Shown: positions 1 to 9,550 of the stretch, one piece after another
Layout of the letters: every line of letters starts with the position of its first letter
How positions within the stretch are numbered: the first letter of the stretch is position 1
Assembly: GCF_003096675.1 (NCBI RefSeq)
Contig: NZ_QEKW01000008.1
Span: forward strand, 62,001 to 126,000
Direction of reading: 5' to 3'
DNA length: 64,000 nucleotides
DNA from: Actinomycetospora cinnamomea
Lineage (GTDB): Bacteria; Actinomycetota; Actinomycetes; Mycobacteriales; Pseudonocardiaceae
Position numbers and translations under genes: made by a program
Notes under the pieces: generated by a model
Databases searched by the model: none
Told to the model about the DNA's origin: nothing
What the model saw: only the letters and a program-made list of their open reading frames with translations

Positions 1-81
1 CTCGAGGGCGGCGTCCACGCCCGGCCCGTGGGTCTCCAGCACGCCCTCGGGCACGGCCCCGACAGCGGCGCGGCGCGTCAT
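1..81 (-). CDS. 5' fragment of an unidentified protein (runs off left edge)
   Basis: An open frame starts at an ATG (cat at 79-81) and runs leftward out of the window, giving 27 residues beginning MTRRAAVGAVPEGVLETHGP. No family is recognisable from so short a piece and no clear ribosome binding site is seen upstream. It lies downstream of the MFS transporter on the same strand, separated by a short tandem repeat, so it may be the next gene of that transcription unit. It is called mainly because the frame stays open to the edge and the neighbouring genes are packed on this strand. Confidence 0.35.
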   Translation of the reverse strand, partial: MTRRAAVGAVPEGVLETHGPGVDAALE

Positions 82-122
82 GCGCGGCGGGTGCCCGCGT
101 CCCCGGGAGGTGAACCCCCTGT

Positions 123-167
123 CGGCGTGCTCCCCCTATCGGCGTGCTCCCCCTAACGGCGTGCTCC
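123..167. repeat. 17-bp tandem repeat, 2.6 units
   Basis: On the plus strand the unit cggcgtgctccccctat begins at 123, 140 and 157. The third unit is partial and carries one change. Read leftward, each unit is GGAGCACGCCG(A/T)TAG, so it holds a GGAG motif and a stop codon, and the upstream transporter terminates inside it. A 16-bp match to the unit recurs at 5924-5939 in front of ftsX. This looks like slippage expansion of an intergenic ribosome-binding segment. Confidence 0.8.
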
Positions 168-1406
168 TCCGGACGTCTCGGGCATGCGCACCCAGACGAG
201 CAGCGCCGCGACGGCGATCGCGGCCGAGAGCCCGAACGCGGCGCCGAACGAGGCCCCCTGCGCCAGGGCCCCCGCGGCGATCGGGCCGACGATGGCCCCG
301 ACGTCGGCGGCCATCTGGAACCCCGAGAGCGCCGGCCCGCCGGAGCGCCGCGAGCCGACGAGGTCGGCGACGGCCGCGCCCTGGGCGGGCTGCAGCAGCC
401 CGGCGCCCGCGCCGGCGATCGCCGAGGCCCCGAGCAGGACGGCGAGGCCCGCCGCGCCGGGGAGCGTCGCGAGGCCCAGCGAGCCCGTGCCCAGTGCGAC
501 GAGCCCGAGTCCCGCGACGATCACGGGGCGGCGCCCCCGGCGGTCGGACAGGCCGCTGGTCGCGAGAAGGACGAGGCCGTCGCCGACCGCGAAGACGGTG
601 AGCGCGATGCCCGCCCACAGCGGCTCGCGGCCCAGGGCGACGGCCACGAACAGCGGGACGAGCGCGATGCGCACGCCCTGCACGGCCCAACCGGTGGCGA
701 GCGAGGAGACCAGCGAGGCCCGGTAGACGGGCAGGCGCAGCGCGGCGCCGAGGGTCAGCGGGGTCTCCTCCTGACCGTCGCGGCGCACCCCGACGTTGCG
801 GGAGCGGGCGAGCAGCGCGCCGACCACGATCGTCGCGAGCACGAGGGCGATCGCGTAGACCACGAACGGGGCGCGCAGGTCGACCGCCACGAGCGCGCCG
901 CCGAAGGCGGGGCCGGTGACCCCGCCGAGCAGGAACGCGCCGGTGAACAGCCCGCTCGCCTGCCCGCGGCGGCCCTCGGGGGCCAGGCGGAACATCAGCG
1001 AGAACGCCGAGACCGTGAACATCGTCGACCCGATGCCGCCGAGGCCGCGGAAGACCAGCAGCTGGGTGTAGCTCGTGGCCAGCGCGCACGCCCCGGTGGA
1101 CGCGGCGACGACCAGCAGGCCCGCGAGGTACATCGTGCGCTCGCCGGTGCGGGCGACCAGCCGCCCCGAGACCGGCGCGAACAGCAACCGCATCACCGGC
1201 AGGGCGCTCACCACGGCCGACGCCGCGGTCACCCCCACCCCGAAGCTGCTGGCGAACACCGGGAGGGCGGGCGCGACGATGCCGTAGCCGGCGGCGACGA
1301 GGAAGCTCCCCGCCAGCAGCGCCCAGACCTCCCACGGCAGGGCCGCCTGCGGGGGGTCGTCCGGACGATCGCCGGGCACGCGGTCCCGCTGCGGTGCGGC
1401 ACCCAT
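153..1406 (-). CDS. MFS transporter, drug-efflux type
   Basis: This 417-residue protein has about twelve hydrophobic segments and no large soluble domain, as expected of a major facilitator superfamily member. The loop after the second segment reads SGRLVARTGERT, matching the family motif A position G-x-L-a-D-r-x-G-r-k. GGIGSTMFTV and GLFTGAFLLGGVTGPAFGGAL resemble the glycine-rich motifs of proton-driven exporters. The substrate cannot be told from sequence. The gene lies 96 bp downstream of the pseudokinase gene on the same strand. The stop codon sits inside a 17-bp tandem repeat, so the C-terminal residues GGARR are encoded by repeat DNA. Confidence 0.85.
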   Translation of the reverse strand: MGAAPQRDRVPGDRPDDPPQAALPWEVWALLAGSFLVAAGYGIVAPALPVFASSFGVGVTAASAVVSALPVMRLLFAPVSGRLVARTGERTMYLAGLLVVAASTGACALATSYTQLLVFRGLGGIGSTMFTVSAFSLMFRLAPEGRRGQASGLFTGAFLLGGVTGPAFGGALVAVDLRAPFVVYAIALVLATIVVGALLARSRNVGVRRDGQEETPLTLGAALRLPVYRASLVSSLATGWAVQGVRIALVPLFVAVALGREPLWAGIALTVFAVGDGLVLLATSGLSDRRGRRPVIVAGLGLVALGTGSLGLATLPGAAGLAVLLGASAIAGAGAGLLQPAQGAAVADLVGSRRSGGPALSGFQMAADVGAIVGPIAAGALAQGASFGAAFGLSAAIAVAALLVWVRMPETSGGARR

Positions 1407-1502
1407 CAGGGGTCGGGGCTCCTCATGGTGGGGGGCGACGGCGCCCCCAGTCTCCCCCTCCCCCTCGCCGGCCGCGCGCGGCCCACGTCACCTCGGGGCC
1501 CG

Positions 1503-2897
1503 TCAGGGCGCGGCGAGGGTGGCCGCGCCGGGGGCCGCGCTGGTCGTGGTGGTCGGAGCCGTGGTGGGGCCTGTGGGGCTCGTCGGCCCGGTGGTGGGTC
1601 CGGTCGTCGGACCCGTGGTCGGGGCCGTCGTCCCGGTCGTCGGCGGGACGGTCGGCGGCACGGGGACCGTGGACGAGACGGTCGGGGCCACGGACGGCGG
1701 GAGCGGCACGTCGGGGGACGAGGGGACCGTGGTGACGTCGGTGATGGCGCTGCGGGTCGTCGTCTCCCGGACCGCGCGGTCGGTCCCCTCGTCGTCCTCG
1801 GGGTAGCCGGTCGACGCACTCCCCGTGGGACCGGGCCCGGGCCCGGACGCCGCGGGCGGGACCGCGGGCCGGTCCGGCGTGGTGAGGCCGGAGACGCCCA
1901 CGTCGTGCCGGCCCGGCCCCTCGGCGGCCAGGAGCACGATCCCCGACGCCGTGGCCAGCGCCAGCGCCGCACCGCCCAGCACCGCCATCTGCACGCCGCG
2001 CCGGGCCCGTCGACGCGGGCGCGCCGGGTCCGGGGCGACCGCGGTGGCACCCGCTGCGGCCGCCGGCGCCACGGTCGCCGGCACGGGGACCGCGTCGGGG
2101 ACGGGAGCGGGGACGGCGCGGCGCACGATCCCGGTCTCGTCCTCGTCGACGCGGCGCAGGATCTCGGTGGTGCGGGCCAGCGTCTCGGCCGCCTCGCGGG
2201 CGGTGGTGCGCCCGCCGCTCATGTCCGCGAGCGCCCGCTCCAGAGCCGGCGCCGCGGGGGCGGTCGGGTCGAGGACCAGTGCGAGGGCGTCGCCGAGGTC
2301 GGCGACGTCGGCGTCGGGGTGGGCCGGGGGCACCGCCGGCGTGTCCGTCCCGACCGGGTCGGCCGGTGGGGTCGGGCGCAGCGCCGCGGTGAAGCCGGTG
2401 AGCCACGCGAACGGCGCGCCCGGCGTCCCGCCGACCACGATGCTGGCCGGTCCGATGCGCCCGTGCACCACGCCCCGTCCGTGGGCGTGCGCCAGGGCCG
2501 AGGCGCACTGCGCCCCGATGTCGGCCACGACCAGCGGGGACCAGGCGCCACGGTCGCCCTCCGGGTCCAGACCGCGACCGGCGACGCTCTGGAGCACCAG
2601 CGTGCTCTCGGTGTCCTCGGCGAGCCCGTCGACGTCGAACACCTCGACGAGGTGGGCGTGGTGCAGCCCCGCCAGGCGTCGGACCTGCTCGGTGCGCACG
2701 ACGAGGTCCTCACCGCGCACGGGCGGCAGCGTGACCATCGCGACCTCGCGGCCGAGCACGGCGTCCAGGCCGCGGGTGGCGTCGTCCACGGCGCCCGCGC
2801 CGGGCACCTGCTGGGGGCCGGCGTCGTCCACCCCGGCGGGACGCTCCTCGTGCGGGCCCGAGCAGGACGCGTCCCCGTCCCCCGAAGCCGTGGTCAT
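1503..2897 (-). CDS. membrane-anchored kinase-like protein (pseudokinase) with Thr/Pro-rich outer tail
   Basis: The ATG at 2897 follows GGAGGT with 6-nt spacing, giving 464 residues. Residues about 45-250 resemble a Ser/Thr protein kinase fold of the Pkn type but with the key residues gone. No Gly-rich loop is visible, the usual VAIK lysine is absent (EVAMVTL, residues 51-57), HRD is replaced by HGR at 145-147, and DFG is replaced by LTGF near 166-169. A single membrane segment spans about 302-325 after an Arg-rich stretch. It is followed by a Thr/Pro-rich low-complexity tail with TTGP repeats, predicted outside the cell. A role as a catalytically dead sensor or scaffold is inference. A TACCGT -10-like element lies at 2950-2955. 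Confidence 0.75.
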   Translation of the reverse strand: MTTASGDGDASCSGPHEERPAGVDDAGPQQVPGAGAVDDATRGLDAVLGREVAMVTLPPVRGEDLVVRTEQVRRLAGLHHAHLVEVFDVDGLAEDTESTLVLQSVAGRGLDPEGDRGAWSPLVVADIGAQCASALAHAHGRGVVHGRIGPASIVVGGTPGAPFAWLTGFTAALRPTPPADPVGTDTPAVPPAHPDADVADLGDALALVLDPTAPAAPALERALADMSGGRTTAREAAETLARTTEILRRVDEDETGIVRRAVPAPVPDAVPVPATVAPAAAAGATAVAPDPARPRRRARRGVQMAVLGGAALALATASGIVLLAAEGPGRHDVGVSGLTTPDRPAVPPAASGPGPGPTGSASTGYPEDDEGTDRAVRETTTRSAITDVTTVPSSPDVPLPPSVAPTVSSTVPVPPTVPPTTGTTAPTTGPTTGPTTGPTSPTGPTTAPTTTTSAAPGAATLAAP

Positions 2898-3034
2898 GCC
2901 CGCACCTCCCCACCTCGGGCGCTCAGCCGGACGGGTGAGCGCGATGACCACGGTAGCGCGCGGCGTCACGCTGAGTCGACCGGCCCATCGGCCAGAGCCG
3001 TCCGGCCGAAAGGACGAGGGGTTCGGAACGAAGG

Positions 3035-3065
3035 AAGGGCCGGAGAGCGTCGCTCTCCGGCCCTT
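3035..3065. terminator. strong hairpin terminator after tmRNA
   Basis: A near-perfect inverted repeat has 14-15-bp GC-rich arms (AAGGGCCGGAGAGCG and its complement) and a minimal loop. It begins 16 bp past the tmRNA 3' end and, like most actinobacterial terminators, lacks a U tract. Confidence 0.85.
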
Positions 3066-3080
3066 CGGTGTGGTGACCTC

Positions 3081-3454
3081 GGTGGAGGTGCCGGGAATCG
3101 AACCCGGGTCCTCCGATCAGCAATCAGGACTTCTCCGTGCGCAGTCCGCCTCGTCTCTGCTCGGATCCACCGGTCCTGCGGACGGGCCGGTGTGACGATC
3201 CCAGTCGCTGTGCGATGTCCCGACGGGCCCCGCGACCGGGCCCGGCGGTGAGTCACCTAGTCGATGCCGGCGACCGGGTCGGTGACGAACCCGGGCCGAC
3301 AGACCTCACCTCTGGCTGTCAGGCAGCCAGAGCGAAGTCGCGCTGACTAGAGTCGGCGCTTATTGCGTTGCGACGCATGGTTAACGAGATCATCGTCGCC
3401 TTCCTCGGCACGCTTCTCCTGATGAACCACTCGGAGTCGAAACCAGTCACCCCC
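3081..3454 (-). ncRNA. ssrA: tmRNA (transfer-messenger RNA)
   Basis: This is the tmRNA that rescues stalled ribosomes together with SmpB, whose gene lies 1 kb upstream on the same strand. The 5' end GGGGGUG pairs with the 3' end CACCUCC to form a seven-base acceptor stem containing the G3-U70 pair that marks alanine charging. The T-arm GGGTTCGATTCCC is present. CC is encoded after the discriminator A, so the final A must be added. The tag frame occupies 3319-3357 and reads ADSSQRDFALAA then UGA, close to the mycobacterial ADSHQRDYALAA. Whether the resume codon is the GCC or the next GAC cannot be settled here. Length is 374 nt, normal for the family. Confidence 0.95.
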
Positions 3455-3483
3455 TCGGGCCCGCACCGTGCGGGCGGCCACCG

Positions 3484-3512
3484 ATCATAACGCGCCGCCG
3501 CGCCCGGTTCAT
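3484..3512 (-). promoter_or_regulatory. candidate promoter of ssrA
   Basis: Read leftward, ATGAAC (3507-3512) and TATGAT (3484-3489) are separated by 17 bp and resemble -35 and -10 boxes. Transcription would start near 3477, about 20 nt before the mature 5' end, and the leader holds a small CCCGCA/TGCGGG hairpin that could assist processing. The element overlaps the 3' end of the amidohydrolase gene. Confidence 0.5.
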
Positions 3513-4468
3513 CCCCGCCGCACGGCTCCGTCCGGGCTCGGACCGTCCCGGCCCACGAGCCGCGCCGGCGCGTCGTGCAGCACCGAGCGCAGGAACCCGG
3601 CACCCAGGCGGTCGTCCGCCGCGGCCCACGAGGCGATGGCGGCCAGCTGCTCGTGGTAGCCGTACGGGATGTTCGGGAAGTCGGTGCCGAGCAGCACGCG
3701 GTCGGCAACGGCGACGAGCCGCGCCGGCCAGTCGGGCGGCACGGGGGCGAACGCCTCGGTGAAGGGCGTGCCGACCATCGTCGTGTCGAGGTGCACGTTC
3801 TCGAAACGCTCGAGCAGGCCCAGCGCGGCGTCGTACTCGGGCAGTCCGGCGTGCGCGAGGACGGCGGTCAGGCGCGGGTGGCGGGCGAGCACCTCGGCGA
3901 AGACGTCCATGCCCGTGTACGCGCCCGGGATCGGTCCGTCGCCGCAGTGCACGATCACGGGCACGCCCGCCTCGGCGACCAGCCCCCAGGCGCGGTCCAG
4001 CAGCGGGTCGCGCGGGTCGTACGCGCCCACCTGCACGTGCGCCTTCACCACTCGGGCACCGGCGTCCAGGGCGTCACCGAGGTAGGTCGTCACCGACTCC
4101 TCGGGATAGAGCGTGGCGGTCGGGACGGCCTCGGGCACCTCCGCGGCCCACTCCAGGGCCCACGACGTCAGCCACGCCGCCATGTCCGGCTTGTGCGGGT
4201 AGACCAGCGGCGCGAACATGCGCACCCCGAACCCGCGCAGCAGGTCGAGCCGCGTCTGCTCGGGCTCGCGGTAGTGGATCGGCCATGCCCGCCCGTAGTG
4301 CTCCTCGGCGTCGTCGAAGTACGCCCACACCTTCTGCAGCATCCGGTCGGGCAGGAAGTGCACGTGGAGGTCGACCAGCCCGTCGACACCCGTCGCGGCC
4401 ACCCACGTCGGGACGTCGGCGTCGTCGACAGGAGGGCTCACCAGCGGGTCGCGAGCAGGGCTCACCAC
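3509..4468 (-). CDS. amidohydrolase-2 family TIM-barrel hydrolase
   Basis: This 319-residue protein has the metal-dependent hydrolase layout of the ACMSD/amidohydrolase-2 group. DLHVH at about 33-37 supplies the first two His ligands. VIVHCGDGP supplies a mid-barrel His, VLAHAG a further His, and LLGTDFP the C-terminal catalytic Asp. The GTG start overlaps the smpB stop (GGGTGGTGAG), so it is probably translated by coupling with smpB. The substrate is unknown. The link to trans-translation looks like operon convenience, not function. Confidence 0.8.
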   Translation of the reverse strand: MVSPARDPLVSPPVDDADVPTWVAATGVDGLVDLHVHFLPDRMLQKVWAYFDDAEEHYGRAWPIHYREPEQTRLDLLRGFGVRMFAPLVYPHKPDMAAWLTSWALEWAAEVPEAVPTATLYPEESVTTYLGDALDAGARVVKAHVQVGAYDPRDPLLDRAWGLVAEAGVPVIVHCGDGPIPGAYTGMDVFAEVLARHPRLTAVLAHAGLPEYDAALGLLERFENVHLDTTMVGTPFTEAFAPVPPDWPARLVAVADRVLLGTDFPNIPYGYHEQLAAIASWAAADDRLGAGFLRSVLHDAPARLVGRDGPSPDGAVRRG

Positions 4469-4974
4469 CCCTTGATCCGCCGCCCCACGATCCGCTCCGC
4501 CTCGCGCTTGGCGTCACGCTCGGCCATGGCCTCGCGCTTGTCGTGCTTCGCCCTGCCGCGCACCAGCGCGAGCTCGACCTTGCAGAGCCCGCCGGAGAAG
4601 TAGAGCGACAGCGGCACCAGGGTCAGGCCGCTCTCGCGCGTCTTGCCCACGAGGCGGGCGATCTCGCTGCGGTGCAGCAGGAGCTTGCGGGCGCGGCGGG
4701 GCTCGTGGTTGGTCCAGGAGCCGAAGTCGTACTCCTGGATGTGCAGGCCGCGCAGCCAGATCTCGCCGTCGGTGACGGTCGCGTACGCGTCGTTCAGCGA
4801 GACGTGCCCGGCGCGCAGGCTCTTGACCTCCGTGCCCTGCAGCGCGATGCCGGCCTCGTAGACGTCGAGGACGGTGTAGTCGTGCCGCGCCTTGCGGTTG
4901 GTCGCGACGACCTTGCGCCGCTCCTCGGGACGGTTGCTGCTGGCCTTGGCGGGTGCCGTCCTGGTCTTCGCCAC
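4462..4974 (-). CDS. smpB: SsrA-binding protein SmpB
   Basis: This 170-residue protein carries the conserved SmpB core: [61 protein letters not shown], and the C-terminal [19 protein letters not shown] tail that mimics an mRNA-tRNA contact in the A site. It binds tmRNA and delivers it to stalled ribosomes. Its partner ssrA lies about 1 kb downstream. It follows ftsX by 19 bp, as in mycobacteria, so ftsE-ftsX-smpB form one transcription unit. Confidence 0.97.
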   Translation of the reverse strand: MAKTRTAPAKASSNRPEERRKVVATNRKARHDYTVLDVYEAGIALQGTEVKSLRAGHVSLNDAYATVTDGEIWLRGLHIQEYDFGSWTNHEPRRARKLLLHRSEIARLVGKTRESGLTLVPLSLYFSGGLCKVELALVRGRAKHDKREAMAERDAKREAERIVGRRIKGW

Positions 4975-4993
4975 AGTTCCCCTCCCCGGATGC

Positions 4994-5890
4994 TCAGGTG
5001 CGCACGTACCACCGCAGCGTCACGTACCCCGTCAGCGTGGCGATCACCGCACCGACGATCACCAACACCGGTCCAACGTATCCGAGCACGTCGCTCATCC
5101 CGATCGGCGGGATCGTGTTCGCCAGCAGCCGCCCGGACAGCAGCCGGTCGACGAAGAAGACCTTCCCGAGGACGAGCCCGCCGGTCGCCAGCAGGGCTCC
5201 GACCACGCCGGTGACCACCGCCTCGATGAGGAACGGCACCTGCGTGTACCAGCGGCTGGCGCCGACGAGACGCATGATCCCGACCTCGGTCCGCCGGGTG
5301 AACGCCGAGAGCTGGATGGTGTTCGAGATCAGCAGCAGCGCCGCGAGCGCCTGCACGATCGCCAGCCCGAACGTCGCGTTGCGCACGTTGCCGAGGAACG
5401 CGAACAGGTCCGCGACGGTGTTGCGCTGGTCGACGACGTTGCGCACGCCGGGCCGCCCGGTGAACTGCTCGACGATCTCGGTGCCGCGCAACGGGTCGGC
5501 CATCGTCACGCGCAGGGTCGCGGGCAGGCTCTGCGGGCGCACGAGCTGCAGGATCGACTGGCCCGCGTAGATGCGCTGGAAGCGCTCGAACGCCGCGGCG
5601 CGGCTCTCGTACTCGACGCCGGCGACCAACGGATTCGCCTCGAGCTCCGCGCGCAGGCCCGTGCACACCGGGCTCGAGCAGTCGGGGTCGGCGGCGCTGG
5701 TCGGCTCGTCGAGGGCGACCTGCACCGCGACGAGCGAGTAGTAGAGGTCCTCGGTCCGGTCGATCGTGCGCACGGCGAGCAGGCCCGCACCGAGCAGGCC
5801 GAGCGAGATCGCGGTGGTGATGACCATGGCGATCGACATCGTGAGGTTGCGCCGCAGACCGACGAGCGCCTCGCGCCACACGAAGAGCAC
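4994..5890 (-). CDS. ftsX: cell division ABC transporter permease-like protein FtsX
   Basis: The GTG at 5890 is preceded by GGAGG at 5898-5902 with 7-nt spacing. This start gives [19 protein letters not shown] and 298 residues, matching the usual FtsX length. An upstream ATG at 5941 sits in repeat-like DNA and is less likely. The protein has one N-terminal membrane segment, a large extracytoplasmic domain of about 130 residues (with the Cys pair CSSPVC), then three C-terminal membrane segments. FtsX pairs with FtsE to activate peptidoglycan hydrolases at the septum. The ftsE-ftsX gap is 87 bp, larger than usual. Confidence 0.95.
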   Translation of the reverse strand: MLFVWREALVGLRRNLTMSIAMVITTAISLGLLGAGLLAVRTIDRTEDLYYSLVAVQVALDEPTSAADPDCSSPVCTGLRAELEANPLVAGVEYESRAAAFERFQRIYAGQSILQLVRPQSLPATLRVTMADPLRGTEIVEQFTGRPGVRNVVDQRNTVADLFAFLGNVRNATFGLAIVQALAALLLISNTIQLSAFTRRTEVGIMRLVGASRWYTQVPFLIEAVVTGVVGALLATGGLVLGKVFFVDRLLSGRLLANTIPPIGMSDVLGYVGPVLVIVGAVIATLTGYVTLRWYVRT

Positions 5891-5977
5891 TGAAGATCCT
5901 CCAAGCCGACCGCCGTCTCGGTCCCTATCGGCGTGCTCCATTGTTCTGTCACGCCCGACCCCGCCTTCGGCGGAGGC

Positions 5978-6667
5978 TTACCGCCCGACCCCGTAGACGC
6001 CGCGGCTGTCGTCACGCGCGAGCCTGCCCGACGACAGCTCGACCACCCGCCGCCGCATGGTGTCGACGATCTGGCGGTCGTGGGTGGCCATGACCACCGT
6101 GGTGCCGGTGCGGTTGATCCGCTCGAGCAGCGTCATGATCCCGGTGGAGGTCTCGGGGTCGAGGTTGCCGGTGGGCTCGTCGGCCAGCAGCACCAGCGGG
6201 CGGTTGACGAACGCGCGGGCGATGGCGACGCGCTGGGCCTCGCCGCCGGAGAGCTCCGAGGGCATGCGGTCGGCCTTGCCCGCGAGGCTGACGAGGTCGA
6301 GGACCTCGGGCACCACCGTGCGGATCGTGTGCCGCGGCCTGCCGATCACCTCGAGGGCGAACGCCACGTTCTCGGCCACCGTCTTGTTGGGCAGCAGCCG
6401 GAAGTCCTGGAACACCACGCCCATGCGCTGGCGCAGCCGGGGCACCCGGCGGCTCGCGAGGCGGCCGACGTTCCAGTTGGCCACCCACACGCTGCCCCGG
6501 CTGGGCACGTCCTCGCGCAGCAGCAGGCGCAGCAGCGTCGACTTGCCCGAGCCCGACGGGCCGATGAGGAAGACGAACTCGCCCCGGTCGATCTCCACGC
6601 TGACGTCGTCGAGGGCCGGCCTCGTGGAGGTCGGGTAGACCTTCGAGACGTTCTCCAGCCGGATCAC
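5978..6667 (-). CDS. ftsE: cell division ATP-binding protein FtsE
   Basis: This 229-residue ABC ATPase has Walker [10 protein letters not shown] (residues 36-44), the Q-loop in [10 protein letters not shown], the signature [14 protein letters not shown], Walker [12 protein letters not shown] and the switch His in [15 protein letters not shown] after the Q-loop is typical of FtsE. It works at the inner face of the membrane with FtsX, coupling ATP hydrolysis to septal wall hydrolysis. It lies between prfB and ftsX as in M. tuberculosis, except that fprA is absent from the interval. Confidence 0.96.
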   Translation of the reverse strand: MIRLENVSKVYPTSTRPALDDVSVEIDRGEFVFLIGPSGSGKSTLLRLLLREDVPSRGSVWVANWNVGRLASRRVPRLRQRMGVVFQDFRLLPNKTVAENVAFALEVIGRPRHTIRTVVPEVLDLVSLAGKADRMPSELSGGEAQRVAIARAFVNRPLVLLADEPTGNLDPETSTGIMTLLERINRTGTTVVMATHDRQIVDTMRRRVVELSSGRLARDDSRGVYGVGR

Positions 6668-6712
6668 GGCCCGGGATGCTACTGGGCCGTACCCCGGGTG
6701 CCCGTCAGGCCG

Positions 6713-7852
<1,140 letters not shown>

Positions 7853-8121
7853 GCCGCGACCTCCAACGCGGCGGTGCGGCCGGCGGTGCGACGTGACCGG
7901 CCGGCGGCTCGCGAGAGGCACCTTCGGGCAGGCCCGCGAGCCTCCTGATCATGCGGAACGTACCCCTCGCCCGGCGCGCCTCGGCGAGAGACGCGACCTG
8001 GTCGCGCCAGCACGCGGCGGCGTTCGCCCGCCCGCCCTCGAGCGGGAGGACGTCACCGTGCTGTGACTGCCGGGGAGCCGTTCCGGCTCGTTGCGGGACC
8101 GGTCGACGACCCGCCGCCGTT

Positions 8122-9468
8122 CTAGTCGCCGGCCCGGGCCCCCACCACGAACTCTTCGCGCTCGGCGGCCGACCCCTCGCGCAGCGCGAGGACGGCGGCC
8201 AGCGTGATGAGGCAGACCAGGACCATGTAGACCGAGACCGACAGCGAGGTCCCGGTCGCGCCGATGAGCGCCTGGGCGATCAGCGGCGCGAAGCCGCCGC
8301 CGAGCACCGCGCCCAGGGCGTACGCGAACGAGGCGCCGCTGTAGCGCACCGGCGCGGGGAAGAGCTCGGCGTAGGCCGCGGCCTGCGGACCGTAGGTCAG
8401 GCCGAGACCGACGCCCAGCACGGCCACCGCGAGCAGCATGAGCGGCAGCGACGCCGTGTCCAGCAGCAGGAAGAACGGGAACGACCACACGAGCAGCCCG
8501 ACCGTGCCCACGAGGTACACCCGGCGCCGGCCCACCCGGTCCGACCAGGCGCCGCTCGTCATGATCGCGACGCCCCACACCACCGCACCGACGATGCCCA
8601 CGGCGAGCATCGTCGCGCTGGAGACACCGAGGCTGCGGGTGCCGTACGAGGTGACGAAGGCGATCAGCAGGTAGCCGATCATGTTGTTGGCGACGAAGAG
8701 CCCGATCGCCACGAGGACCGCGCGGGGATGGTCGCGCAGCACGACGACCAGCGGCGCGGTGCGGCGTGCCCGCTGCTCGCGCAGCCGCGCGAAGACCGGG
8801 CTCTCGGACACCCGCGCCCGCACGAAGAACCCGACGGCGATGAGCACGATCGACAGCAGGAACGGCACCCGCCAGCCCCAGGCCAGGAACTGCTCCTGCG
8901 TGGTCGACGTGGAGACCACGAGGAACACCAGGTTGGCCAGGACGAGGCCGATCGGCACCCCGACCTGGGGATACGTGCCGAAGAAGCCGCGTCGCCCCTC
9001 CGGGGCGTGTTCCACGGCCATCAGCGCGGCCCCGCCCCACTCCCCGCCCGCGGAGAGCCCCTGCAGCAGCCGCAGGGCCACCAGCAGGATCGGTGCGGCT
9101 ACACCGATGCTCTCGTAGGTGGGCAGCAGGCCGACGCCGACGGTCGAGACGCCCATGAGCAGCAGCGTGGCGACCAGCATCCCCTTGCGCCCGAAGCGGT
9201 CGCCGAGGTGTCCCGCCACGATCCCGCCCAGCGGGCGCGCCACGAAGCTCACCCCGATCGTCGCGAACGACACGAGCAGGGCGGAGCTGGCGTCGAGCGC
9301 GGTGAAGAACAGCTGGCTGAACACCAGCCCCGCCGCGCCGGCGTAGATGAAGAAGTCGTACCACTCGATGGTCGTGCCCACGAGGCTGGCGAGCGCGACC
9401 CGGCGGACGTCGCCCGGCGACGGTTCGGTTTCCTCGTCGCGGGACCTGCTGGCCGGGCTCTGCGTCAT
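8122..9468 (-). CDS. MFS transporter, MHS (metabolite:H+ symporter) family
   Basis: This protein of about 448 residues has twelve membrane segments. ASLVGTTIEWYDFFIY at the N-terminus and GLSAGGEWGGAALMAVEH in the middle are characteristic of the KgtP/ProP-type MHS family, which imports dicarboxylates, proline/betaine or similar small solutes. RPLGGIVAGHLGDRFGRK is the conserved loop 2-3 motif. The ATG at 9468 follows GGGAG with 6-nt spacing and is preferred to the longer upstream frame. It is not clearly in an operon, and its substrate cannot be assigned from neighbours. Confidence 0.88.
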   Translation of the reverse strand: MTQSPASRSRDEETEPSPGDVRRVALASLVGTTIEWYDFFIYAGAAGLVFSQLFFTALDASSALLVSFATIGVSFVARPLGGIVAGHLGDRFGRKGMLVATLLLMGVSTVGVGLLPTYESIGVAAPILLVALRLLQGLSAGGEWGGAALMAVEHAPEGRRGFFGTYPQVGVPIGLVLANLVFLVVSTSTTQEQFLAWGWRVPFLLSIVLIAVGFFVRARVSESPVFARLREQRARRTAPLVVVLRDHPRAVLVAIGLFVANNMIGYLLIAFVTSYGTRSLGVSSATMLAVGIVGAVVWGVAIMTSGAWSDRVGRRRVYLVGTVGLLVWSFPFFLLLDTASLPLMLLAVAVLGVGLGLTYGPQAAAYAELFPAPVRYSGASFAYALGAVLGGGFAPLIAQALIGATGTSLSVSVYMVLVCLITLAAVLALREGSAAEREEFVVGARAGD

Positions 9469-9550
9469 CGCGGGCTCCCTCGTCGGTGGCGCGGGGACGG
9501 TAGCCAGCCGGACCGACACCGCGGAAGACCCCACCGACGTGCCCCGGGGC

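Noticed and set aside
123-167. CRISPR-like repeats
   Set aside because: Units are 17 bp, directly abutting, without spacers and with no cas genes. The same applies to the 12-bp and 9-bp coding repeats.
5891-5941. ATG at 5941 as ftsX start
   Set aside because: The extra 17 residues lack FtsX similarity and start in a repeat-like segment, while the GTG at 5890 has a well-spaced GGAGG.
7853-8121. Possible gene or regulatory RNA between prfB and the MHS transporter
   Set aside because: No frame with plausible composition and no convincing stem-loop or riboswitch core was seen.
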